A DNA stretch of 9,566 bases. Origin: Bacteroidota bacterium. Lineage in GTDB: Bacteria > Bacteroidota > Bacteroidia > Flavobacteriales > Flavobacteriaceae. The stretch covers positions 1-9,566 of the forward strand of contig JAEWKB010000128.1 of NCBI GenBank assembly GCA_023386255.1. The letters run 5' to 3'. Positions 1-6,857 of the stretch are shown here, one piece after another (position 1 is the first letter of the stretch; each line of letters opens with the position of its first letter). A program made the position numbers and the translations under genes. The notes under the pieces were generated by a model that was given only the letters and a program-made list of their open reading frames with translations, was not told the origin of the DNA and did no database searches.

Positions 1-634
1 GGTAGCGCCTTCTTATAAAGGGAAGAAAGAAGCCGAAAGCATGTTCTATATGTATGCGCAGGCGTACTACAAAACCGAACAGTATTATCTGGCCGGTTAC
101 CAGTTTGAAAGTTTTGCTGCAGGATATCCGCGTAGCGATAAAATGGAAGAAGCCGCTTTCCTTGGCGCTAAAAGTTATTACCACCTTTCACCGGTATATT
201 CGCTGGACCAGGTAGATACGTATAAGGCTATTGACAAGCTGCAGAACTTTATTGATACTTACCCTAACTCACAGTATATGGCCGAAGCCAACCAGGTGGT
301 AAAGGAGCTTAGGGAAAAGCTGGAGAAAAAGGCATATGAGATAGCGAAAGGATACAACACTATTATGGATTATAAGGCTGCTGTAAAAGCGCTTGATAAT
401 TTTATAATTGATTATCCGGGTACGCCGTTTAAGGAAGACGCGCTTTATTATAAGTTGGACTCATCCTATCAGTTAGCTATTAACAGTGTACCTGAAAGGA
501 TGCAGGAGAGGCTTAATCAGGCAAAAGGAAATTATGCCGCGCTAATGAAATTTAGAGGCGATACTAAGTATAAAAAGCAGGCTGACGAGATGCTTGCAAA
601 AATTGAAACGGAATTACAAAAATTTTCTAAATAA
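1..634 (+). CDS. bamD: Outer membrane protein assembly factor BamD, 3' part
   Basis: BamD is the lipoprotein partner of BamA in the beta-barrel assembly machine at the inner face of the outer membrane. The frame is open from base 2, upstream of the first in-window ATG at 41, so this is the C-terminal part (about 211 residues) of a gene that begins left of the window; the lipoprotein signal and lipobox are not visible. What is seen is an all-helical TPR-like protein with repeated aromatic and 'YP.S/T' turns (YPRSD, YPNSQY, YPGTPF), each following a helix with an F..F pattern, as in the BamD/YfiO family. The charged C-terminus (ELQKFSK) ends the protein. The omega gene starts 6 nt after the stop, so the two are probably cotranscribed. 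The family call is confident; choosing BamD over another TPR lipoprotein also rests on the neighbours omega and coaBC, an order I recall from Flavobacteriia. Confidence 0.88.
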   Translation, partial: VAPSYKGKKEAESMFYMYAQAYYKTEQYYLAGYQFESFAAGYPRSDKMEEAAFLGAKSYYHLSPVYSLDQVDTYKAIDKLQNFIDTYPNSQYMAEANQVVKELREKLEKKAYEIAKGYNTIMDYKAAVKALDNFIIDYPGTPFKEDALYYKLDSSYQLAINSVPERMQERLNQAKGNYAALMKFRGDTKYKKQADEMLAKIETELQKFSK

Positions 635-640
635 CAAGTC

Positions 641-958
641 ATGGATTTAAAAAAGACAACTGCTCCCGTAAACACGGTTACCTATAACAAAAGCAAGATA
701 GAAGAGCCTACAGGTAACATTTATGAGGCGATCACGATTATGGCGAAGAGGGCGAACCAGATTAATGGTGAGATCAAGAAGGAACTGATCGAGAAACTGG
801 AGGAATTTGCTACTTATAACGACAGCCTTGAGGAAATTTTTGAGAACAAAGAGCAGATAGAAGTATCTAAGTTTTACGAAAAGCTTCCTAAGCCTCACGC
901 GCTTGCCGTACAGGAATGGCTTGAGGGCAAAATTGCATACAGGGAAGCTAACAAATAA
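641..958 (+). CDS. rpoZ: DNA-directed RNA polymerase subunit omega (Bacteroidota type)
   Basis: This 105-residue protein matches the small, conserved Bacteroidota protein annotated as the RNA polymerase omega subunit, which helps beta' fold and assemble into core enzyme. The recognisable Rpb6/omega-like segment is the helix around residues 27-45 (NIYEAITIMAKRANQIN, then a Glu/Lys-rich stretch), where the 'A.RA.QI' pattern corresponds to the omega signature. The middle is a charged, probably helical stretch (EKLEEFATYNDSLEEIFENKEQ), followed by a conserved-looking C-terminus with HALAVQEWLEGKI (residues 86-98). The ATG lies 6 nt after the bamD stop and coaBC starts 11 nt after its own stop, so it sits inside an operon. 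No clear ribosome binding site is present, which is usual for this phylum. Sequence resemblance to proteobacterial omega is weak, and the functional call relies on family knowledge. Confidence 0.85.
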   Translation: MDLKKTTAPVNTVTYNKSKIEEPTGNIYEAITIMAKRANQINGEIKKELIEKLEEFATYNDSLEEIFENKEQIEVSKFYEKLPKPHALAVQEWLEGKIAYREANK

Positions 959-969
959 TACAACCGGCC

Positions 970-2181
970 ATGTCTGTTTTACGCGGTAAAAAAATCCTGC
1001 TTGGTATATCCGGCGGCATTGCCGCATACAAAACAGCTTCACTGGTAAGGCTATTTATAAAGGCAGGTGCTCATGTACAGGTAGTCATGACACCTGCCTC
1101 TAAAGATTTTATTACCCCCCTCACACTTTCTACACTATCCAAAAATCCGGTACATTCATCTTTTTATAATGAGGAAGATGAAAATGCCGTTTGGAATAAC
1201 CACGTGGAGCTTGGCCTTTGGGCCGACCTTTTTGTTATTGCACCGGCCACCGCCAATACCATGGCAAAAATGGTTTCGGGCAATGCCGATAACCTTCTTA
1301 TAGCAACCTATCTTTCTGCCAAATGCCCGGTATATTTTGCCCCGGCAATGGACCTGGATATGTACAAGCATCCTTCTACATTAGACAGCTTTAGTAAACT
1401 CACATCTTTTGGCAACATAATGATACCTGCCGAAAGTGGTGAACTTGCGAGCGGGCTTTCAGGCGAAGGACGTATGGCTGAACCTGAGAATATTGTAGCA
1501 TTTATTGAGAAAGACATTGAGGGTAAATTACCCCTCCGCGGAAAAAAAATTCTGGTTACTGCCGGCCCCACATACGAAGCGATAGATCCTGTACGTTTTA
1601 TAGGGAACCATTCCACAGGCAAAATGGGGTATGACATTGCACTGGCTGCCGCCAATGAAGGTGCTGAAGTAGTGTTGGTAAGTGGGCCAACCCACCTTAC
1701 ACTTAACCATAACTCTGTTGAGGTGGTAAAGGTGCAGAGCGCGCAGCAAATGCATGATGCCTGCCACAGGTATTTTGATACGGTTGATGCCGCAATTGCC
1801 GCCGCCGCTGTAGCTGACTACAGGCCGAAGCATGTGGCTCAACAAAAGATAAAAAAGAGCGACAGCAGCTTTACACTGGAGCTGGAAAAGACGAAAGACA
1901 TACTTTTTTCATTAGGGGAAAAGAAAAAACAGCAGTACCTTGTAGGGTTTGCGCTGGAGACTGAAAATGAAATTGAGCATGCAAAGGCCAAGATCAGGAA
2001 AAAAAACTTAGATTTGATAGTCCTTAACTCACTGAATGATGAAGGCGCCGGTTTTGGAAAGCCTACCAATAAAGTTACCTTTATTGATAAGGGCTTCAAA
2101 ATAGAGCCGCAGGAACTGAAGAGTAAAGAGGATGTGGCAAAAGATATAATTAACAGGATTAAAAAGCATTACGATGTATAA
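970..2181 (+). CDS. coaBC: Bifunctional phosphopantothenoylcysteine decarboxylase / phosphopantothenate--cysteine ligase
   Basis: CoaBC (Dfp) joins cysteine to 4'-phosphopantothenate (CoaB) and decarboxylates the product to 4'-phosphopantetheine (CoaC), two cytosolic steps of coenzyme A synthesis. The 403-residue length is normal for the fusion. The FMN-dependent CoaC half spans about residues 1-185: GISGGIAAYK at 12-21, the catalytic His at H78 (NHVELGLWAD) and APAMDLDMY at 124-132. The CoaB half starts near 190 with VTAGPTYEAIDPVRFIGNHSTGKMG (broken here only by description: VTAGPTYEAIDPVR at 196-209, then IGNHSTGKMG at 211-220, with N213) and carries the KIKK lid motif at 293-296. Numbering runs three ahead of E. 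coli Dfp (H75 to H78). At the positions equal to E. coli Asn125 and Cys158 this protein has Asp128 and Ser161 (see findings). The 3' end overlaps the next gene by 8 nt, suggesting translational coupling. Confidence 0.95.
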   Translation: MSVLRGKKILLGISGGIAAYKTASLVRLFIKAGAHVQVVMTPASKDFITPLTLSTLSKNPVHSSFYNEEDENAVWNNHVELGLWADLFVIAPATANTMAKMVSGNADNLLIATYLSAKCPVYFAPAMDLDMYKHPSTLDSFSKLTSFGNIMIPAESGELASGLSGEGRMAEPENIVAFIEKDIEGKLPLRGKKILVTAGPTYEAIDPVRFIGNHSTGKMGYDIALAAANEGAEVVLVSGPTHLTLNHNSVEVVKVQSAQQMHDACHRYFDTVDAAIAAAAVADYRPKHVAQQKIKKSDSSFTLELEKTKDILFSLGEKKKQQYLVGFALETENEIEHAKAKIRKKNLDLIVLNSLNDEGAGFGKPTNKVTFIDKGFKIEPQELKSKEDVAKDIINRIKKHYDV

Positions 2182-3064
2182 ATGGTTAGTAATATTGCTC
2201 GTACTGGTATCGTTTACCGCAAAAGGGCAGGAGCTTAATTGCGATGTAAAGGTGAATTTTGAACGCATTACCGATGCTAACCCGCAAATATTTAAAACGC
2301 TGGAAAGAGCACTGGGCGATTTTGTAAATAACACCCGCTGGACCACCCGTAACTTTGCCAGGAACGAAAAGATAGATTGCTCCATGTATTTCAATATTTC
2401 AGGATTTGACAATGCAAACTCTTTTACGGCAACACTTCAGGTACAGTCGTCAAGGCCGGTTTATAATTCTACTTATTCTTCGCCCATCTTTAACTTTAAC
2501 GATAAAGATGTGAGCTTTACCTATAATGAAGGGCAGGTGCTGTTTTACAACGCCAGCAGTTTTGATAATAACCTTGTATCGCTGGTGGCTTTTTATGCCA
2601 ATATGATAATTGGCCTTGATGCCGACTCTTACCAGCTTAATGGTGGCACAGACTACTATACTGCGGCGCAGGGCGTGGTAAGCCTGGCACAGTCCAGCGG
2701 GTACAAAGGCTGGAACCAGGGCGAAGGGGGCAACCAAAACAGGTACTTTTTAGTAAACGATATACTTTCCACTACATTTACCCCTTTCAGGGAAGCACTG
2801 TATCAATATCATCTACAGGCGCTGGACCAGATGGCTGATAATTTAAAACAAGGCAAAGAGGGTGCCGCGGCAGCGATAAAAACGCTTACACGGGTACACA
2901 GTGTGCGGCCTAACGCATTCCTTACGCGCGTGTTTTTTGATGCCAAATCGGATGAAATAGTGGGCTTATTTTCGGGAGGGCCGGCAATAGCCACAGGCGA
3001 CGTTGTTAATAACCTGAACAGGATTTCTCCGTTAAACTCTACCAAGTGGAGTAATATAAAATAG
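2174..3064 (+). CDS. porD: DUF4835 family protein, putative T9SS component PorD
   Basis: This 296-residue exported protein belongs to the Bacteroidota DUF4835 family, which some annotation pipelines name type IX secretion system protein PorD; its exact role is not well defined. A signal peptide is visible (MYKWLVILLVLVSF, then TAKG) with likely cleavage before Q19, giving a mature N-terminus QELNC typical of the family. After it come the family-like stretch VNFERITDANPQIFKTLERAL, two Trp/Arg-rich segments (NNTRWTTRNF) and a C-terminal part predicted mostly helical (FREALYQYHLQALDQMADNLKQGKEG) ending in NSTKWSNIK. No membrane segment other than the signal peptide is seen, so a periplasmic or envelope-attached location is inferred. 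The ATG lies inside the coaBC end (8-nt overlap), which fixes the start and implies coupled translation. The family call is confident; the T9SS role is from family knowledge, not from this sequence. Confidence 0.85.
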   Translation: MYKWLVILLVLVSFTAKGQELNCDVKVNFERITDANPQIFKTLERALGDFVNNTRWTTRNFARNEKIDCSMYFNISGFDNANSFTATLQVQSSRPVYNSTYSSPIFNFNDKDVSFTYNEGQVLFYNASSFDNNLVSLVAFYANMIIGLDADSYQLNGGTDYYTAAQGVVSLAQSSGYKGWNQGEGGNQNRYFLVNDILSTTFTPFREALYQYHLQALDQMADNLKQGKEGAAAAIKTLTRVHSVRPNAFLTRVFFDAKSDEIVGLFSGGPAIATGDVVNNLNRISPLNSTKWSNIK

Positions 3065-3072
3065 TATATTTG
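3065..3072 (+). promoter_or_regulatory. Possible -7 promoter box upstream of recN
   Basis: The octamer TATATTTG fits the Bacteroidota -7 consensus TAnnTTTG and lies 17 nt before the recN ATG, immediately after the porD stop codon. There is no TTG at the expected -33 position (about 3039-3046), so if it works it is a half-consensus promoter giving a very short leader. The same octamer occurs in the better-formed candidate before fabV. Confidence 0.3.
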
Positions 3073-3089
3073 TGTTTTAACTGGAGCAC

Positions 3090-4742
3090 ATGCTACAAAC
3101 ACTATATATTAAAAATTTTGCTCTTATAGAGCATCTTCATATTGACTTTTCAAACCGGCTTTCCATCATAACAGGAGAGACGGGTGCCGGTAAATCCATC
3201 TTACTGGGTGCGCTTGGGCTGGTGCTTGGCAAGCGTGCAGACCTTACTTCTCTAAAAGATAAGGAGCAGAAATGTGTTGTGGAAGCGCATTTTAAGATCA
3301 GCGATTACAGCCTTAAAGATTTCTTTACCGATAACGACCTTGATTATGAAGATGTAGCCATAATCAGGCGCGAAATATTACCATCGGGCAAATCCCGCGC
3401 ATTTATAAACGATAGCCCCGTAAACCTCCAGGAACTGCATGAGCTGGGCGATTTCCTTATCGATATACATTCCCAACAGCAAACCCGCGAGCTAAGCGAC
3501 GAGCAATACCAGATACAGATATTGGATGCCGTGGCAGGCAATGCTGATAATATAAGCAGATATAAAAAGCATCTTTCTGCCTATAAGCATTTGCAGGGCG
3601 AGCTTAAAAAGCTGCAAAGCGAAAAAGAAACCTTATCCAAAGAACAGGATTATAATACATTTCTTTTAAACGAACTGCTTTCTGCCAATCTTAAAGCGGG
3701 GGAGCAGGAAGAAATGGAGCAGGAGCTTGAAAAATTAAGCAATGTAGAAGCTATTAAAGAAGCGCTGGCAAAGGCCATTTCCATTGCTAATGAAGAACAG
3801 GTTGGCGTACTGCAAAACTTAAAGGAAATAAAGGCCACGCTGCAAAAAATAAGCAGCCTGTCACCGGAGTACAGCCAGCTCCTTGATCGTGTATCGAGCG
3901 TTCTAATAGAGATGGATGATGTAAATAGTGAGCTTGAGGCCAGTGCAGAATCGTTATCCGACGATCCTGAGCGCCTGGAGCTTATCAACCAGAAACTTCA
4001 GCTTATTTATACCCTTCAGAAAAAGCACCAGGTGGCAACGGTACAGGAATTACTGGCCATACAGGAAGAGCTGGATAATAAGGTGATGATGGCTGATGGG
4101 CTTGACAGTACTATTGAGAAGCTGTTAAAAGAAACTGATGCTGCCAAAGCCGCTACAGATGAAGCCGCTGCTACAGTAAGTGCGGGGCGGAAGAAGGCAG
4201 TGCCTGTGCTTACAGGTACAATTACGGCTATACTTGCACAGTTAGGTATGCCTAATGCACGCTTTAATTTTGAAATTACTTTTTCTGAAACCTATTACAA
4301 TTCTGGCAAAGACCAGGTACAGCTGTTATTCTCTGCCAATAAAGGGACTGATTTCGGGTTGCTGAAGAAGGTAGCCTCAGGAGGGGAGATGTCGCGCATT
4401 ATGCTGGCGGTAAAAGCTACGCTGGCCGAATATTCTAAACTTCCTACAATAATATTTGATGAGATAGATACGGGTGTGTCAGGCGACGTTGCCAATAAGA
4501 TGGGCGATATTATGAAGAACATGAGCCGTGGCATGCAGGTTTTTGCCATAACGCACCTTCCGCAGATAGCCTCAAAAGGAGACTGGCACTATAAGGTGTA
4601 TAAAACTACGCAGGGTAACACAACAGTTTCTGAACTTAAACTGCTAGACAAGGAGGAAAGGGTGCGTGAGATTGCCGAAATGCTTTCCGGTAAAGATGTC
4701 AGTGATTCTGCCCTTAATCATGCCAGGGCGTTGCTGAACTGA
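3090..4742 (+). CDS. recN: DNA repair protein RecN
   Basis: RecN is an SMC-like ATPase of the cytosol that acts in double-strand break repair. The 550-residue length is normal for the family. Seen in order: the N-terminal 'LYIKNFALIEHLHIDF' strand pair, Walker A GETGAGKS at residues 29-36, a long central region rich in Glu, Lys, Leu and Gln (about 150-360) that should form the short coiled coil, the ABC signature SGGEMSR at 430-436, Walker B IIFDEID at 454-460 with D457/E458, the D-loop TGVSG at 461-465 and the switch histidine H489 in ITHLPQ. All ATPase motifs are intact. The start has a GGAG 5 nt upstream of the ATG, one of the few Shine-Dalgarno-like sites in the window. It lies 25 nt after porD. 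No LexA-type operator is evident, so SOS control is not supported here. Confidence 0.96.
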   Translation: MLQTLYIKNFALIEHLHIDFSNRLSIITGETGAGKSILLGALGLVLGKRADLTSLKDKEQKCVVEAHFKISDYSLKDFFTDNDLDYEDVAIIRREILPSGKSRAFINDSPVNLQELHELGDFLIDIHSQQQTRELSDEQYQIQILDAVAGNADNISRYKKHLSAYKHLQGELKKLQSEKETLSKEQDYNTFLLNELLSANLKAGEQEEMEQELEKLSNVEAIKEALAKAISIANEEQVGVLQNLKEIKATLQKISSLSPEYSQLLDRVSSVLIEMDDVNSELEASAESLSDDPERLELINQKLQLIYTLQKKHQVATVQELLAIQEELDNKVMMADGLDSTIEKLLKETDAAKAATDEAAATVSAGRKKAVPVLTGTITAILAQLGMPNARFNFEITFSETYYNSGKDQVQLLFSANKGTDFGLLKKVASGGEMSRIMLAVKATLAEYSKLPTIIFDEIDTGVSGDVANKMGDIMKNMSRGMQVFAITHLPQIASKGDWHYKVYKTTQGNTTVSELKLLDKEERVREIAEMLSGKDVSDSALNHARALLN

Positions 4743-4760
4743 AAAAACGGTTTATATTTG
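4731..4760 (+). promoter_or_regulatory. Candidate Bacteroidota promoter for fabV-fabI
   Basis: TTG at 4731-4733 (inside the last codons of recN) is followed after 19 nt by TATATTTG at 4753-4760. This matches the Bacteroidota sigma-A pattern, TTG at -33 and TAnnTTTG at -7 with 19-21 nt between them. Transcription would start near 4765, leaving a leader of about 30 nt before the fabV ATG at 4796. It suggests that the two enoyl reductases can be transcribed independently of the upstream operon. Confidence 0.55.
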
Positions 4761-4795
4761 CTGATACTATACCAATACAATAATTTACTCAGTTT

Positions 4796-5992
4796 ATGAT
4801 TATAGAACCCAGAATGAGAGGATTCATCTGCCTTACTGCGCATCCGGCAGGGGCGGCACAGATAGTTAAGAACCAGATTGAATATGTAAAGTCTAAAGGG
4901 CATATAGAAGGTGCCAAAAAAGTACTTGTAATAGGGGCATCAACAGGGTTTGGCCTAGCCTCCAGGATTACCAGCGCTTTTGGTTCAGGAGCGTCAACTA
5001 TAGGTGTTTTTTTTGAGAAACCGCCGGCCGAGGGTAAAACCGCTTCACCGGGGTGGTACAATTCTGCCGCTTTTGAAACCGAAGCCCATAATGCAGGCCT
5101 GTATGCAAAAAGCATTAATGGCGACGCATTCTCTGATGAGATAAAACAACAAACCATAGACCTTATAAAAGCTGATCTTGGCCAGGTAGACCTTGTTATT
5201 TACAGCCTTGCATCGCCGGTACGGGTTCACCCTAAAACAGGTGAGACACACCGTTCCGCACTGAAGCCGATAGGCAGTGTCTTCAGCAATAAAACAGTTG
5301 ATTTCCATACAGGTAAGGTATCTGAGATTTCTATTGAGCCCGCTAAAGAAGGTGATATAGAGAATACGGTAACCGTAATGGGTGGCGAAGACTGGGCCAT
5401 GTGGATGGAAGCATTAAAAGATGCTAATGTGTTAGCTCCCGGCGCACTAACTGTAGCATACTCTTATATTGGGCCTGAGCTTACTGAGGCCGTGTACAGG
5501 AAGGGTACTATAGGCCGTGCCAAAGACCACCTGGAAGCAACTGCTTTTGAAATAACCGACAGCCTGAAGGCTATTGGAGGTAAAGCTTATGTATCTGTAA
5601 ACAAGGCACTGGTTACGCAGGCAAGTTCTGCAATACCGGTTATACCGCTGTATATTTCCCTGCTTTATAAAGTGATGAAGAAGGAAGGTGTGCACGAAGG
5701 TACTATTGAGCAGATGCAGCGCCTGTACCAGGAGCGCCTGTTTACAGGACGTGACGTGCCTGTTGATGAAAAAGGCAGGATAAGGATTGACGACTGGGAA
5801 ATGCGTGATGATGTACAGGCACAGGTTGCCGAACTATGGAAAAGTGCAGATACAGAAAACCTTGCTGAAATTGGCGACCTTGAAGGTTACCGCAAAGATT
5901 TTTATAACCTTTTCGGGTTTGATGTAGAAGGTGTAGATTATAAAGCTGAAGCTGACGAAATGGTACAGGTGGAAAGCATCAAAACAAACTAA
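4796..5992 (+). CDS. fabV: Enoyl-[acyl-carrier-protein] / trans-2-enoyl-CoA reductase, FabV/TER family
   Basis: Enzymes of this family reduce the trans-2 double bond of enoyl-ACP (FabV) or short enoyl-CoA (TER, as in Treponema denticola and Cytophaga hutchinsonii) with NADH, in the cytosol. The 398-residue length is right for the family. The start MIIEPRMRGFICLTAHPAG is the conserved FabV N-terminus, which fixes the ATG. The dinucleotide-binding glycine motif GASTGFG is at 47-53, and the catalytic pair is Tyr234 and Lys243 (Tyr-X8-Lys), one residue off Yersinia pestis FabV Tyr235/Lys244. The substrate-helix region VNKALVTQASSAIPV and the C-terminal RIDDWEMR segment also look conserved. Sequence alone does not separate FabV from TER activity. 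The gene has its own candidate promoter and is followed 8 nt later by a FabI-type reductase; cotranscription of the two is inferred. Confidence 0.94.
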   Translation: MIIEPRMRGFICLTAHPAGAAQIVKNQIEYVKSKGHIEGAKKVLVIGASTGFGLASRITSAFGSGASTIGVFFEKPPAEGKTASPGWYNSAAFETEAHNAGLYAKSINGDAFSDEIKQQTIDLIKADLGQVDLVIYSLASPVRVHPKTGETHRSALKPIGSVFSNKTVDFHTGKVSEISIEPAKEGDIENTVTVMGGEDWAMWMEALKDANVLAPGALTVAYSYIGPELTEAVYRKGTIGRAKDHLEATAFEITDSLKAIGGKAYVSVNKALVTQASSAIPVIPLYISLLYKVMKKEGVHEGTIEQMQRLYQERLFTGRDVPVDEKGRIRIDDWEMRDDVQAQVAELWKSADTENLAEIGDLEGYRKDFYNLFGFDVEGVDYKAEADEMVQVESIKTN

Positions 5993-6000
5993 TTTATTAT

Positions 6001-6813
6001 ATGTATAATTTATTAAAAGGTAAGCGCGGTATTATAACCGGGGCACTGGACCAAAATTCCATAGCCTGGAAAGTAGCGGAAAAAGCCCATGAAGAAGGCG
6101 CAATATTTGTATTGACCAATGCTCCCATAGCCATGAGGATGGGAGAGATAAAAGCGCTTGCCGAAAAAACAAGTTCGCAGATAATACCGGCTGATGCCAC
6201 CAATGTTGAAGACTTAGAAAAACTTTATACCGAAGCGCAGGAAGTACTGGGCGGAAAAATAGATTTTATACTGCATTCTATTGGTATGAGCGTAAACATA
6301 CGCAAGAATATACCGTATGCCGAGTCTAATTATGACTATTTTATGAAAGGGATTGATGTATCGGCCCTGTCGCTGCACAAAATGCTTAGCGTTGCCAAAA
6401 AGCTTGATGCCATTGCCGAAGGCGGTAGTGTAGTAGCTTTAACCTACATGGCGGCGCAGCGTACTTATCCTTTTTATACTGATATGGCCGATATTAAGGC
6501 TATGCTGGAATCTATTGCCCGTAGCTTTGGCTACCACTATGGGGTAGAGAAAAAAGTTCGTATTAATACCGTATCTCAATCGCCTACAAAAACTACTGCA
6601 GGTACAGGGATAAAAGGATTTGGTGATTTTTATGATTTCGCTGATTCTGTTGCACCTCTTGGCAATGCCGATGCCGAATCTTGCGCCGATTACTGTATAA
6701 CGCTGTTTAGCGACCTTACAAGAATGGTAACCATGCAAAACCTTTTCCACGATGGCGGATACTCCTCTACAGGAGTAAGCTCAGAGGTAATGGAACGGTT
6801 AGGTTCTGAATAA
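6001..6813 (+). CDS. fabI: Enoyl-[acyl-carrier-protein] reductase, FabI type (divergent)
   Basis: FabI carries out the last step of each fatty acid elongation cycle, reducing enoyl-ACP with NADH in the cytosol. The protein has 270 residues, within the usual range, and an SDR fold: the N-terminal nucleotide-binding segment ITGALDQNSIAWKVAEK (residues 12-28) corresponds to the FabI 'GxxxxxSIA' motif, LHSIGM (91-96) to the conserved HSIG loop, and the catalytic residues are Y149 and Y159 ten apart, with K166 (Tyr-X6-Lys), the same spacing as E. coli Y146/Y156/K163. Differences from E. coli FabI include YTDMADIKAMLE instead of YNVMGLAKASLE and SQSPTKT instead of SAGPIRT after the active site; I recall similar sequences in flavobacterial FabI, so this looks like a subgroup rather than damage. 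The leader is AT-rich with no Shine-Dalgarno site. A terminator follows the stop by about 20 nt. Confidence 0.92.
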   Translation: MYNLLKGKRGIITGALDQNSIAWKVAEKAHEEGAIFVLTNAPIAMRMGEIKALAEKTSSQIIPADATNVEDLEKLYTEAQEVLGGKIDFILHSIGMSVNIRKNIPYAESNYDYFMKGIDVSALSLHKMLSVAKKLDAIAEGGSVVALTYMAAQRTYPFYTDMADIKAMLESIARSFGYHYGVEKKVRINTVSQSPTKTTAGTGIKGFGDFYDFADSVAPLGNADAESCADYCITLFSDLTRMVTMQNLFHDGGYSSTGVSSEVMERLGSE

Positions 6814-6833
6814 CATTTAATTACAATTACTCT

Positions 6834-6857
6834 AAAAGCCCCAATTGGGGCTTTTTT
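6834..6857 (+). terminator. Rho-independent terminator after fabI
   Basis: Perfect 9-bp arms AAAAGCCCC and GGGGCTTTT flank an AATT loop, and six T residues end the structure at 6857. It starts about 20 nt after the fabI stop codon. The hairpin is fully palindromic and AT-flanked on both sides, so it could in principle work in both directions, but only the left side has a gene running into it. It separates the housekeeping block from the surface-protein gene. Confidence 0.92.

Noticed and set aside
647..1042. Minus-strand open frame of 131 codons opposite the omega gene
   Set aside because: It is the reverse of the conserved omega gene and the start of coaBC, has a Cys/Arg/Phe-rich composition unlike a real protein, and has no start context of its own.
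2029..2412. Minus-strand open frame across the coaBC/porD junction
   Set aside because: Both plus-strand genes here are recognised families with intact motifs; the reverse frame shows no domain and is Ser/Phe/Ile-rich as expected for a shadow.
4741..4756. Short AAAC/GTTT inverted repeat after recN as a possible terminator
   Set aside because: The arms are only about 4 bp with no GC stem and no T-tract; the stretch is better explained as the spacer and -7 box of the fabV promoter candidate.
4789..5157. Minus-strand open frame of 122 codons opposite fabV
   Set aside because: It covers the conserved FabV N-terminus and NADH motif in reverse and shows no recognisable family.
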